The position numbers and the translations under genes were made by a program. From a virus, in IMG/VR virus record IMGVR_UViG_3300034418_007345, positions 1 through 40,856 of that record: 40,856 nucleotides of DNA. The stretch is one strand, 5' to 3'. Positions 7,533 through 16,005 of the stretch are shown one piece after another; position 1 is the stretch's first letter, and each line of letters begins with the position of its first letter. Under the pieces are notes generated by a model. That model ran no database searches, was not told the DNA's origin, and saw only the letters and a program-made list of their open reading frames with translations.

Positions 7533-7850
7533 TTACCAAGGAGTTATAACTAAATCACCAGCAGCATCTACTTTGATTAGTTCACCTTTATTTAAGTAGA
7601 TCGGTAAAATAGTACCTGATGGGATTAATTGACCAACATTAACACCAGTTGCAGCTACAGTTGCAGCATCCGCTAAAGCTTGTGTTCCAAATTTACGAAT
7701 ATAAGTATCCGCTCTTGCAGCAATCCAATAGCCTTTATTGTGTGATGGCGAAGGAGTTGAAGTTAAATTACCAGAGCCTAACTCTTCCCCTGCTTGGGTT
7801 GCGATTGTTCCTATTTGTATTACGTTACCATTTGTATCTCTTGCTGTCAT
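7533..7850 (-). CDS. Small virion-associated protein, beta-rich
   Basis: 105 residues, last gene of the virion operon. Small, low in charge and beta-like (NVIQIGTIATQAGEELGSG, NVGQLIPSGTILPIYLNKGELIKV), similar in composition to decoration or tail-accessory proteins. No family recognised. AAAAGGGTAAATT precedes the ATG. Its stop codon directly abuts the sigma factor stop on the other strand, so no space is left for a terminator between convergent genes. Confidence 0.55.
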   Translation of the reverse strand: MTARDTNGNVIQIGTIATQAGEELGSGNLTSTPSPSHNKGYWIAARADTYIRKFGTQALADAATVAATGVNVGQLIPSGTILPIYLNKGELIKVDAAGDLVITPW

Positions 7851-7861
7851 AATTTACCCTT

Positions 7862-9727
7862 TTAGTCTTGATGTAAAACCACTGTACAATTAGTTGTATA
7901 ACTTGTGCTACTTGAATCTATTTCTACCTTAACCCCACCACTGTAAGGGATATCACAATGCCATGTAACTGATTCGTTAGCACTATGTCCACGTAATGGA
8001 TTAGCGTTTAAGCTACCAAATAAAACTTCTTCTACTCCATTGATGGTAAGTTTTAAAGCAACTGCTGCTGAACTATTAGAACTTGAACAAGTTATGCTCT
8101 TAAGTGCCCCAGAACCACCTTGATCTACAATAGTAGTGTAAGTTCCACTTGCTGTATTGTCAGAGCCAGTGAAAGATTTAACTACCCTTCCCTCTCCAAT
8201 AGTAAGTTTTTTAATTTCAGAAAGTAAACCTACTATTGTAGAAGTTATTGCTTGTGTTGCAGATATTGCCAAGCCATAGAAATCACTTGTAATATTCGTT
8301 GTTAATCCACCAAGTGCATTTATGTAATATTCTTGCCCTGGAATTAAACCAGTTAAGTTCTTAATTAAAACACCCTTGTACTTATCAAGTAATCTATATT
8401 TACCTAATTGACCAGTAGTTTTAGTATCTATTGCTACACCGATTAACTTATCTTGGTCTGGGATAAAATCTACTAGCTCATCATTTGAATCTAATCTTCC
8501 AATACCCATATTCCACTCGTAACCAGCAGCAGGTTCTCTAAAAACCAAAACAACCGCTTGATAGGATTCATCATAGAATAAATTTGTACAAGATCCTGAA
8601 CTTGTAGTAACAGTTGTAAACTCAGTCTCATTATCTAAACTTAAAACACCAGAGGATAAAGTTAAAACTTTACATTGGTTTGTTCCATCTGGGTCTTGAG
8701 AGCTTAATAAATATTTACCACTAATCCCATCATAAACAAGTTGATGCCCATAAGTAGTGGATGCTTGTATTGTAGATGTTGCTAAGTCCGTAACAGAAGA
8801 GATTACTGGGTTTGCACCAGAGCAATCAACTGTTACATATCTAATGGCATTAGCACTAGTTTGTTTCCCAGCTACTAAAAAAGTAGAGCTAATTGGGTCA
8901 AACTCTATGTCAAAAGAATTGTCTTGCCAATCTACGGTCTCAGTATCAACGCTAGATAAAGTTGGAGTTACACCAACATAGGTTACGCTATAGCAATTAA
9001 AACTATCCCCCGTTTCCCATAAATAAGCAAGTAACCCCTTGTCGTTTGTTGAATCCCATTTAGCAGCAAATGTGCCACCATTATACGCTGCATTGACTTG
9101 AGTGGAATTAACAGTTAATGCGCCTGAAACATAACCCACTGAAACTACATAACCCCCTCCAGGGTTTACTAGTCCACCGAAAACAGCAACATCTCCCCCT
9201 GCGCTATTTTGCATTAAAGCACCCTGACGTATTTGGAGGATATTTTGACCACTGAAAGTTTGACTTTGGTCTAAAGTTAAAACCCCATTTGTATAAGTAT
9301 AAGCAAAAGCTTCATAGATGCTATTTCTAGACTGTAAAACAATAAGCTTATTTTCATTTTCAAGAAAACACATAGCCGTAATACCTTCAACGCCTGTCAA
9401 AGCAAACTCACTACGAGTAACTGTATCTGTTAAAGAGTTTCTTTCAATAACTACTAGTTGTTCATCCCCACTTTGGTTTGCAGTAGCAATAAAAAATAAT
9501 GACCTGTTCTTTGCGTAAGCGGTACATTGGTATTCAAATGCAGTACCAGTAAAGCTAGATTTAACCTGTCCTACAGTTAAACTTGCTCCAAATTCACCTG
9601 CGCCCCATTTGGCTAATTGACCGCTAGAATTAAGCTTTACATTATCCCCTGCGCTTATATTCTCTGCATAAGTTGCAGTTGCTTGGGTTGTAATGTTTTG
9701 TCCAGTTAAGTCAGTTAGTCTAGGCAT
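7862..9727 (-). CDS. Large tail adhesin, propeller-like repeats
   Basis: 621 residues, low in charge, rich in Ser, Thr, Gly and beta strands. The N-terminus (LTDLTGQNITTQAT..ENISAGDNVKLNSSGQ) resembles the attachment segment of virion surface proteins. The middle (about 60-410) has repeated strands of the form GKYLLSSQDPDG, NKLIVLQSRNS, DKGLLAYLWETG, spaced like propeller blades. The C-terminal 120 residues form a separate beta domain. It overlaps the T7-like fibre gene by 8 bases, so it is probably attached to or assembled with that fibre. Receptor binding is inferred from position and composition. Confidence 0.6.
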   Translation of the reverse strand: MPRLTDLTGQNITTQATATYAENISAGDNVKLNSSGQLAKWGAGEFGASLTVGQVKSSFTGTAFEYQCTAYAKNRSLFFIATANQSGDEQLVVIERNSLTDTVTRSEFALTGVEGITAMCFLENENKLIVLQSRNSIYEAFAYTYTNGVLTLDQSQTFSGQNILQIRQGALMQNSAGGDVAVFGGLVNPGGGYVVSVGYVSGALTVNSTQVNAAYNGGTFAAKWDSTNDKGLLAYLWETGDSFNCYSVTYVGVTPTLSSVDTETVDWQDNSFDIEFDPISSTFLVAGKQTSANAIRYVTVDCSGANPVISSVTDLATSTIQASTTYGHQLVYDGISGKYLLSSQDPDGTNQCKVLTLSSGVLSLDNETEFTTVTTSSGSCTNLFYDESYQAVVLVFREPAAGYEWNMGIGRLDSNDELVDFIPDQDKLIGVAIDTKTTGQLGKYRLLDKYKGVLIKNLTGLIPGQEYYINALGGLTTNITSDFYGLAISATQAITSTIVGLLSEIKKLTIGEGRVVKSFTGSDNTASGTYTTIVDQGGSGALKSITCSSSNSSAAVALKLTINGVEEVLFGSLNANPLRGHSANESVTWHCDIPYSGGVKVEIDSSSTSYTTNCTVVLHQD

Positions 9728-11180
9728 TTTGGTGTGAAACTCCTGTTAATTCTACTTGTATTGTAGTACCATCATCTGAATACAGCTTTATCGTACCATT
9801 ATCATCAAAAACATAATCTTCTGCAAAACCAAAGAAGGTATTAACTCCATTATAAGAAATGGTTGCAGGGGTACTTAATAAATCTTGATCTGCTTTTGGT
9901 TGAAAATAAATCTCCATTCCAGCTACTACAGAGTTTAAAGTTATTGTTGCACCTTCATCTATTAAGTATTTACCGCCATTATAAGCAGTAAAGTTACCAG
10001 TGGTATCAGCAAATCTACCATCTGCTTGTAAGAGATATTCGATTTCATAACCATCTGTAGCACCTTTCCAAATAATCCTAAAAGGATTTCTACCAGATAC
10101 AGTAAAGTTTCCTGCTGCGCCATTTATGTTATTTCCATTAGGGTTAATAGTCCATGGATGTAAAGCCCAATTGACATTATCCGCTTCGGTAAAGTTATAT
10201 TCAGTATCACCATCAGGGGTACTAGCTAAACTAATAACTGTTGAATCATCAGAAGAATCAACTCTTAATCTTGCACCTTTACTTGGAGAACCTGAGCCAG
10301 TTTGAGTAGTCCATGATAAAAGATCACCAGTTAAAGTACCAATAAGTGCATCTTTTTGCTCTTCTGCTTTTTGCGCCCAGTGTAAAGCACTAAATTGATC
10401 TGGACCAGTCTCTACAGGATCATCTTCTGCTTTTGTAGCCCATTCCTGCGCTTTATCTCTTGCTGCTTCACTTGCTGTTTGCGCTGCTTCTGCATTTGTT
10501 TCTGCTGTTTCTGCATTTGTTTCTGCAAGTTGAGCTGCTGCTACATTAGCGTTAGTTGTTACTACATCAGCGTTTGTAGCAACTACATCAGCATTGGTTA
10601 AAACTACATCAGCGTTTGTGCTTACCACGTCAGCGTTAGTGCTTATTACATCTGCTGCGGTCAAAGCTGCATTAGCCACTGTTTCATCTCGATAACCCTC
10701 AGCTTCATCAACTAAAGGTTGAATGTTTGCCTGAACTAAAGGCGTAGCTGCTGAGACAGTTAATGGAGTCGCTGCACTTACAACTTCTTCAACACCAATA
10801 GTTACAACTTCATCTGCTTTTTGTTTTGCATCTTGCACCATTAAAGCATGTGTATCTAATATTGGTTCGATTGCATTTGGATCAAAAGTATTTAAGCTTG
10901 AAAAATCTAAAGTTTGTTGAGCTACTGTTCTTCTAGTAACTCTTATTGCAGCATCAACAGCAGGGGCTACAGTAAATGTTATATTCGCCCCTGTGTTATG
11001 CCCGTCTTGTGTACCAGTAGAAGCTACTGCGTAATCTACAGTTAATGTCTTAGTAATCCCATTAACAGTTACAACTAATTCAGAAGCTTGGTTATATGGT
11101 TCAGAATAAGAAAATGGACCAGTTGTTCCATTCCCTGTAAATGTCGCTAAACCTAAATTACCCTCTCCCGATATTACCAT
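9720..11180 (-). CDS. T7-type tail fibre protein
   Basis: 486 residues. The first 115 match the phage T7 gp17-like N-terminal tail-attachment domain: YNQASELVVTVNGITKTLTVDYAV, NITFTVAPAVDAAIRVTRRT, FDPNAIEPILDTHALMVQDAKQKADE. A long trimeric coiled coil follows, with seven-residue repeats (NADVVxT, then NAEAA, ARDKA) and the usual FSALHWAQKAEEQ end. The rest (about 265-486) is a beta-rich distal domain. It binds the tail tube and carries the receptor-binding function. It overlaps the downstream adhesin and abuts the upstream 110-residue gene. Confidence 0.85.
   Translation of the reverse strand: MVISGEGNLGLATFTGNGTTGPFSYSEPYNQASELVVTVNGITKTLTVDYAVASTGTQDGHNTGANITFTVAPAVDAAIRVTRRTVAQQTLDFSSLNTFDPNAIEPILDTHALMVQDAKQKADEVVTIGVEEVVSAATPLTVSAATPLVQANIQPLVDEAEGYRDETVANAALTAADVISTNADVVSTNADVVLTNADVVATNADVVTTNANVAAAQLAETNAETAETNAEAAQTASEAARDKAQEWATKAEDDPVETGPDQFSALHWAQKAEEQKDALIGTLTGDLLSWTTQTGSGSPSKGARLRVDSSDDSTVISLASTPDGDTEYNFTEADNVNWALHPWTINPNGNNINGAAGNFTVSGRNPFRIIWKGATDGYEIEYLLQADGRFADTTGNFTAYNGGKYLIDEGATITLNSVVAGMEIYFQPKADQDLLSTPATISYNGVNTFFGFAEDYVFDDNGTIKLYSDDGTTIQVELTGVSHQNA
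10549..10653 (-). repeat. 21-bp tandem repeats encoding fibre heptads
   Basis: Five adjoining 21-base units, each beginning GCnTT and ending ACATCA or a close variant, encode heptads of the form NADVVxT. Shorter 18-base repeats flank them (about 10480-10530). Such arrays change length easily by slippage and would alter the fibre shaft in whole heptads. Confidence 0.75.
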
Positions 11181-11512
11181 TACTTACCTTCATCACCTTT
11201 TGGTTTTACTGCTGGTTTTGGTTCTGTCTTTGGCTTGCCTAAACCTTCTATTTTCTTATACTCTTCTTTCGTGAATAAAAGAATTTCTACTAAATCATAT
11301 AAACCTGTCTTTCTTTTTACAGGTGGTAATTTCGTAAAACTATGAACTACATGCTCTTTACCTTCAAATAAGCAAGTTCTTTTAACAGGATCATACTTTT
11401 CCAAGATATCTTCAATTTTAGTTTGGTCTGGCAACCTGTCTAAAATCTTTACATAAGCCTCTACAGACTCACCCTTAAATGTAAATTTTCTTTCCTCTGT
11501 TCTACTTCTCAT
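11180..11512 (-). CDS. Small protein upstream of tail fibre, unknown
   Basis: 110 residues. The body is mixed alpha/beta (RKFTFKGESVEAYVKIL, GLYDLVEILLFTKEEYKKI). The last 25 residues are a Lys/Pro-rich tail. AAAAAGGAGACACGACC gives a strong ribosome site. The TATAATTA element at 11529-11536 lies just upstream. Its stop codon overlaps the fibre start. No family recognised. By position it could be a fibre assembly or connector protein. Confidence 0.5.
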   Translation of the reverse strand: MRSRTEERKFTFKGESVEAYVKILDRLPDQTKIEDILEKYDPVKRTCLFEGKEHVVHSFTKLPPVKRKTGLYDLVEILLFTKEEYKKIEGLGKPKTEPKPAVKPKGDEGK

Positions 11513-11528
11513 GGTCGTGTCTCCTTTT

Positions 11529-11536
11529 TAATTATA
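11529..11536 (-). promoter_or_regulatory. TATAATTA element before fibre genes
   Basis: Leftward reading GAGTTATAATTAAAAAGGAG. The TAA inside TATAAT is the stop codon of the upstream ejection-protein gene, so the element overlaps a gene end. The Shine-Dalgarno of the 110-residue gene follows within 5 bases. No -35 consensus is seen 17 bases upstream. One of seven copies of this octamer. Confidence 0.45.
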
Positions 11537-14126
11537 ACTCAATTCGCTCAGAGCCTTTTTCTTTTGCGTATTTCTCTTTCCGTTTTTCATAATCTTTATC
11601 AAGTAAAGAATATAAACCTTCCATCGCATGTGCAGTAAATGCTTTCTGAACTCCACCAAAGAGTAAAGGTCTAATAACTGGTGCGCCTAAAACCCCTTGC
11701 ACTGCTTGCCTAGTAACCTCATCCCCTTTACCAGAAGCAATCTTTCCAGGTGCTAAAGCTATGTTTGTACCTGTTTGAATTGCCATTTGATTCACCGGAC
11801 CAGCTAAAGCTATAAAGTCATAACTACTTAAAGGTTTTCCTTCTGCAATTCTTGGAATAATTCTATCTAATACAGGCATACCCATAGATGAAGCAACTAA
11901 ACCAGACCAGTTTCTAACAGCGACATCAGGGTCATCAGAGAAGTAATCTCTAGGAGTATCTCCATTAACAACATCACCTAACCAGTTACGCATTATAAAA
12001 CCAGCCATAGTTACACCCATAAAAGCAGTACCGATAGCAATGTCCCCTGCACTTGCTCTGTGAACCATTGGGCTTATTAGTCTATACCAAAGTTCTAAAG
12101 GGAAAGACTTATATTGCGCAAAGTTTCTTCTTAATTCACCATAGCCCGTACCCCTTTGAGATTGCCCAACTAACATAGAGCGAGTGTTAGTACCAGGTAG
12201 CATAACCCTTCTTTTAACTTCCTCAGCCCATCTTGCCCTAAATTCTAAAGCTATCTTTTGTCTACCCTGCTCTAAACCAAACTCAGTTAATTCTTTTCTT
12301 CCTAGTATTTTTGCTACTTCATCTGCGTTTAAATTATCTGCTGCATTTTTAGGTAAATAGGTTAAGCCACTAGTTTCATTGGTAACGACTTTATGCCTTA
12401 TGACATCCCACATATCTTTTAAGCCAGCCTCTTCAATAAAAGCTTTACCTGCTTTTGATAAACTTGCAAAGTTTTTATTCGCAAAGCCACCAAAGTCAGC
12501 AGCTACAGAAGGAGCTATTTTTGCTTGTCTACCCTTAGTCCATGTCTCTAATAGGTTTAATTTTCTTAATTGATCGTGAGCATGATCTATAGCGTTCATT
12601 GCTTTATAAGCTGGGGTATGGTTTAACCTTCCATCTAATGTGGGGTTTGTTAAGTCCATATGGTCACCAAAGGCAGCATGCTTAGTAAAATCATCCATTA
12701 GAACGTCTAGCTCTTCCCTTGCAACTTTTGCTATATGTCTAGCAGTTTCATCATCATAAGCTTCAAACATACGAGCAAAGCCTTTAATAAACTCATCTTG
12801 GAATGTATAAAGCCCTGAAAGTGGACTATCTGCTGCATTTATAAATGCACGTCTTAAAGAACCAGTAGCGATATCACTTACAAATGAAGTAGCAACAACA
12901 AAACCTAACTGTGAAGCTGCTGCAAACTTTCGAGTAGAACTACCAAATTTAGCTAAAAATGTATCTACAGCTACATCGTTACTACCCATTAGATTAACTA
13001 TCTTGTCTTGCATTTTAGGATCATTAACCCATGCTTTTAAATCTGGGTTTCGTCTCTTGTATGAGTCTAAAGCTCTTTCTAATATCGCTTGTGGATTCTG
13101 TCCTAATGTTTGAGTATCACTTAAACCTCTTGCGGTTAGTGATATTTCTCTATGGAACTGATCGTAAACATCACCATAACCATAAGTAGTAGCATACTCA
13201 TGGTAAAACTCAGGTTTAATATCAATACTCCTAGACTTGCTTGCTTGACTTAATAAAGAACCACCACCTTTACTTTTCAAGTTTCCTCTCAGTGAATCCT
13301 TAACTAAAGAATCAAGAAGAAAATCATCAGTAGATTGTAAAGTTGAGAAATCACCAGAAATTAACCTATTCTGAAAATCATCTATATAAGCAGCAACATT
13401 TCCTTCGTAAACTTTATTTAAAATAGACTTTTCATCAGCGAGTGGTTTAGACCAGTCTACAGCTTTTAGTAAAAACTCTTTATGCCCTGCTCTATCTGCT
13501 GCTACTAAGTCAGGGTTATGAAACTGTTGAGTAATCCTTCCCTCTAAATCTGCAACTGCAAGCCCAGCTTTGTTTTTAAGCTCTCTAATCTTCTTCATTG
13601 CGCCATTCATTATTTGAGCTGTTTTATATGCTGCCCTGTCTGCTTCTGGTAAAGACTCTAAAGTTCTTGGTATTGCCCCATCCATTGCAAGCTCATTCAT
13701 AAACATTGTTACCTTTTCTGGGTCTTTTTGTTGCTTAAAGAACTCAAGCACCTCTGCTTCCTTTAAGGGTTTAAAGAATGTACTTCTAATCCCTGCAAGT
13801 GTTTCTTCCCTTGCTGTTGAAACATAGCTAACTGTATCTGCTACAAACTTAGTGAAAGCAAACTTACTATCTGTTGGAGCTTTTTTAACTAACTCAAAAG
13901 TAGCGATAGCAGATTTATAAGCACCTAATTTCTTTCTTGCTAAAAATCCTGCTGCTTCTGCAAAGTCTTTCGCTTCTCTTTCAACTAAATCACCATAACC
14001 AAAGTCTGCACCACTCTTTTCTGCAATCTCTTTTTCAAACTCAACAATCGTGTCTTCAATGGTCTTCTTGTCCGCCTTGTCAGTTATCCCAAGTTCTTCT
14101 GTTATCTTCTTAAAACAATCAACCAT
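11532..14126 (-). CDS. Internal virion / DNA ejection protein, gp16-like part
   Basis: 864 residues, largely helical. It is in the place of the distal part of T7 gp16 and is followed by the fibre genes, as in T7-like phages. It has amphipathic and hydrophobic segments (FVVATSFVSDIATG, AIGTAFMGVTMAGFIMRNWLGDVV) that could insert in the host envelope. RRNFAQYKSFPLELWYRL is the kind of segment seen in large ejection proteins. I see no lytic transglycosylase motif. It overlaps the 628-residue gene by 8 bases, so the two may make up one functional gp16 split in two. Ejected with DNA to form a channel: inference from family. Confidence 0.6.
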   Translation of the reverse strand: MVDCFKKITEELGITDKADKKTIEDTIVEFEKEIAEKSGADFGYGDLVEREAKDFAEAAGFLARKKLGAYKSAIATFELVKKAPTDSKFAFTKFVADTVSYVSTAREETLAGIRSTFFKPLKEAEVLEFFKQQKDPEKVTMFMNELAMDGAIPRTLESLPEADRAAYKTAQIMNGAMKKIRELKNKAGLAVADLEGRITQQFHNPDLVAADRAGHKEFLLKAVDWSKPLADEKSILNKVYEGNVAAYIDDFQNRLISGDFSTLQSTDDFLLDSLVKDSLRGNLKSKGGGSLLSQASKSRSIDIKPEFYHEYATTYGYGDVYDQFHREISLTARGLSDTQTLGQNPQAILERALDSYKRRNPDLKAWVNDPKMQDKIVNLMGSNDVAVDTFLAKFGSSTRKFAAASQLGFVVATSFVSDIATGSLRRAFINAADSPLSGLYTFQDEFIKGFARMFEAYDDETARHIAKVAREELDVLMDDFTKHAAFGDHMDLTNPTLDGRLNHTPAYKAMNAIDHAHDQLRKLNLLETWTKGRQAKIAPSVAADFGGFANKNFASLSKAGKAFIEEAGLKDMWDVIRHKVVTNETSGLTYLPKNAADNLNADEVAKILGRKELTEFGLEQGRQKIALEFRARWAEEVKRRVMLPGTNTRSMLVGQSQRGTGYGELRRNFAQYKSFPLELWYRLISPMVHRASAGDIAIGTAFMGVTMAGFIMRNWLGDVVNGDTPRDYFSDDPDVAVRNWSGLVASSMGMPVLDRIIPRIAEGKPLSSYDFIALAGPVNQMAIQTGTNIALAPGKIASGKGDEVTRQAVQGVLGAPVIRPLLFGGVQKAFTAHAMEGLYSLLDKDYEKRKEKYAKEKGSERIEL

Positions 14127-16005
14127 TTAATAAACACTCCGCTATTTTAACTCTAAAATCTTGTTCTTTTAAAGCTTGATCTGCTATTCGTACATCTTCC
14201 AAAGATTCTTCTGGAAAGTATTGACGTAACTCTTCTCCATACTGCTCTTCAAAACTTCTAACCTCTGCTTCTTCTGGGCTAAGTTTCTTTTCCTCTAACC
14301 CTAGCTCATCTAATAATCTCTTCTGTGAGCCTTCTATATCTACGTTAAGCTCTTCTGCGGTTTTTGTTGGTTCTTGCAATCTCTGCTCAATATTGGCAAC
14401 CGCTTCTTCTTGTGCTATTTTAATCTTCTCATCAGGGTTATATATCCCTTTTTTCATTACATCTAAAGCCTCTTTTGAGCTGTCAAATAAACTCTCAACT
14501 TCTTGTGTGTACTTATGTCTATGGAAAGCAGTTAAAATATCATCATCATCGAAAAGCTTATGCAAATTAATCAACTCATCATAACTAAACATTTTCTCAG
14601 TGTCTGGGTTTAGCATATAATAAAGTTTTGCGATATCTTCTTTAGTTTTGCTTTTAAGGTTAAAGAAATTTTTAATAGGGGTATCTTCGTTTACTATTGG
14701 GTCTTGTACTATTCGCTTACCTTTAAGGGATTTTTGGATTCTTAAAACCTCTTCTCTAAACGCTCTAAAATCAAAATCCCCAATATTGAAATCTTTAACA
14801 CCTCTATCGAAAATATTCTCTAACTGAAAAGCTTCAGTAGGATTTAAACCTTCTGGTATTGCATCTTCAACCATTTTTGCAAAGTTATATTTAGGGATTG
14901 CTTTAGTTAATTCTTTTTCCGATAAACCCCTAACATAATCTCTACTAGGGATAACCCCATCATAAGCACCACCATCAACTGCTTTCATAAACGGTTTATG
15001 TAGTGTTATTAAATTATCTGCATAAAGCATTGCGTTCATACCAGAAAGGTCAGCTACTCTCATTTGATTGAAATCTTCCATTGATTTCATTATCAAGTTC
15101 ATTTCACCTTGTAAAGAAATACGCCTAGTCTCAAATATGTCAGAATAAACTCTTGCATTATAGGCTAACCAGTTTTCAGTTTCTTGTAAACTCTTACCTA
15201 TATCATCAAAAAAACTAACAAAATCCCTACCCATCTTACGTCCCTTAATGACGTTATCCACGATAGGAGCTTCTGCACCGATTGCACCAAATAAACCACC
15301 AAACAAACCAGCAAACCCAATAGTGAAAACAGTCTCTGCTAAAGTTCGATCAATACCAATATTATCAGCATCAACTTGTAACATCATTTCTGTAGCTAAA
15401 GCACTAACCATATTATCAGCACCATTTCTAAATATACGAGTGCTTCGTTCGCCTAACTTACCCCACTTTTCACCAAAAGCAATAGTGTCCATCTTACTTG
15501 CCATTTTCTGAAAAGCATTAAACTTTTTAAGCTGCTTAGTTCTAGCTAGATAGTTCATTCCTTTACCAGCTAAACCAAAAACACCAGCAAATGCAAGAGG
15601 GGTATCACCTAAAGCTGCACCTGCGAACATAAAAGCAGCATGCCCGATATGGTCATACCATTGATCGTTTTGACTTGATTTGTCTAAAAGATAATCCATT
15701 TCAAGCTTTCGATCATGTCTTTCTCTTCTAAGCCTTGCTAAAGATTCATAAGTTCCTTCTTCAAACTGTAAGCCCTCAGTACCATACTTTGCGTTTAACT
15801 CTTCTTTACTAAGTTGTTTATCTTGTGGGTTAAATAAAGCTCCAGCTTTATAAAGTGTCTCTTGCCCGAAATGATATACAGGTGCAAGAAAAGCATCTCC
15901 GAATCCTCTTTGCGCTAAACGAAATCGTTGTTCGTTATCATCTATTCTAAAGAGTCCTCTAGCAGATTGAAGATCATAGTTAGTGTATCTTTTTATTCCA
16001 CTCAT
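14119..16005 (-). CDS. Internal virion / DNA ejection protein with membrane segments
   Basis: 628 residues. Hydrophobic glycine/alanine-rich stretches (HAAFMFAGAALGDTPLAFAGVFGLAG at about 119-144, and TIGFAGLFGGLFGAIGA) could form trans-envelope helices. The rest is charged and helical, with an acidic C-terminus. It lies between the gp15-like and the 864-residue gene, overlapping both by a few bases (4 and 8). This suggests translational coupling and fixed stoichiometry. Equivalent to one part of T7 gp16 by order and composition. No peptidoglycan hydrolase motif recognised. Confidence 0.55.
   Translation of the reverse strand: MSGIKRYTNYDLQSARGLFRIDDNEQRFRLAQRGFGDAFLAPVYHFGQETLYKAGALFNPQDKQLSKEELNAKYGTEGLQFEEGTYESLARLRRERHDRKLEMDYLLDKSSQNDQWYDHIGHAAFMFAGAALGDTPLAFAGVFGLAGKGMNYLARTKQLKKFNAFQKMASKMDTIAFGEKWGKLGERSTRIFRNGADNMVSALATEMMLQVDADNIGIDRTLAETVFTIGFAGLFGGLFGAIGAEAPIVDNVIKGRKMGRDFVSFFDDIGKSLQETENWLAYNARVYSDIFETRRISLQGEMNLIMKSMEDFNQMRVADLSGMNAMLYADNLITLHKPFMKAVDGGAYDGVIPSRDYVRGLSEKELTKAIPKYNFAKMVEDAIPEGLNPTEAFQLENIFDRGVKDFNIGDFDFRAFREEVLRIQKSLKGKRIVQDPIVNEDTPIKNFFNLKSKTKEDIAKLYYMLNPDTEKMFSYDELINLHKLFDDDDILTAFHRHKYTQEVESLFDSSKEALDVMKKGIYNPDEKIKIAQEEAVANIEQRLQEPTKTAEELNVDIEGSQKRLLDELGLEEKKLSPEEAEVRSFEEQYGEELRQYFPEESLEDVRIADQALKEQDFRVKIAECLLNG

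Noticed and set aside
10549-10653. CRISPR-like array
   Set aside because: Units adjoin without spacers and encode coiled-coil heptads in the fibre gene.
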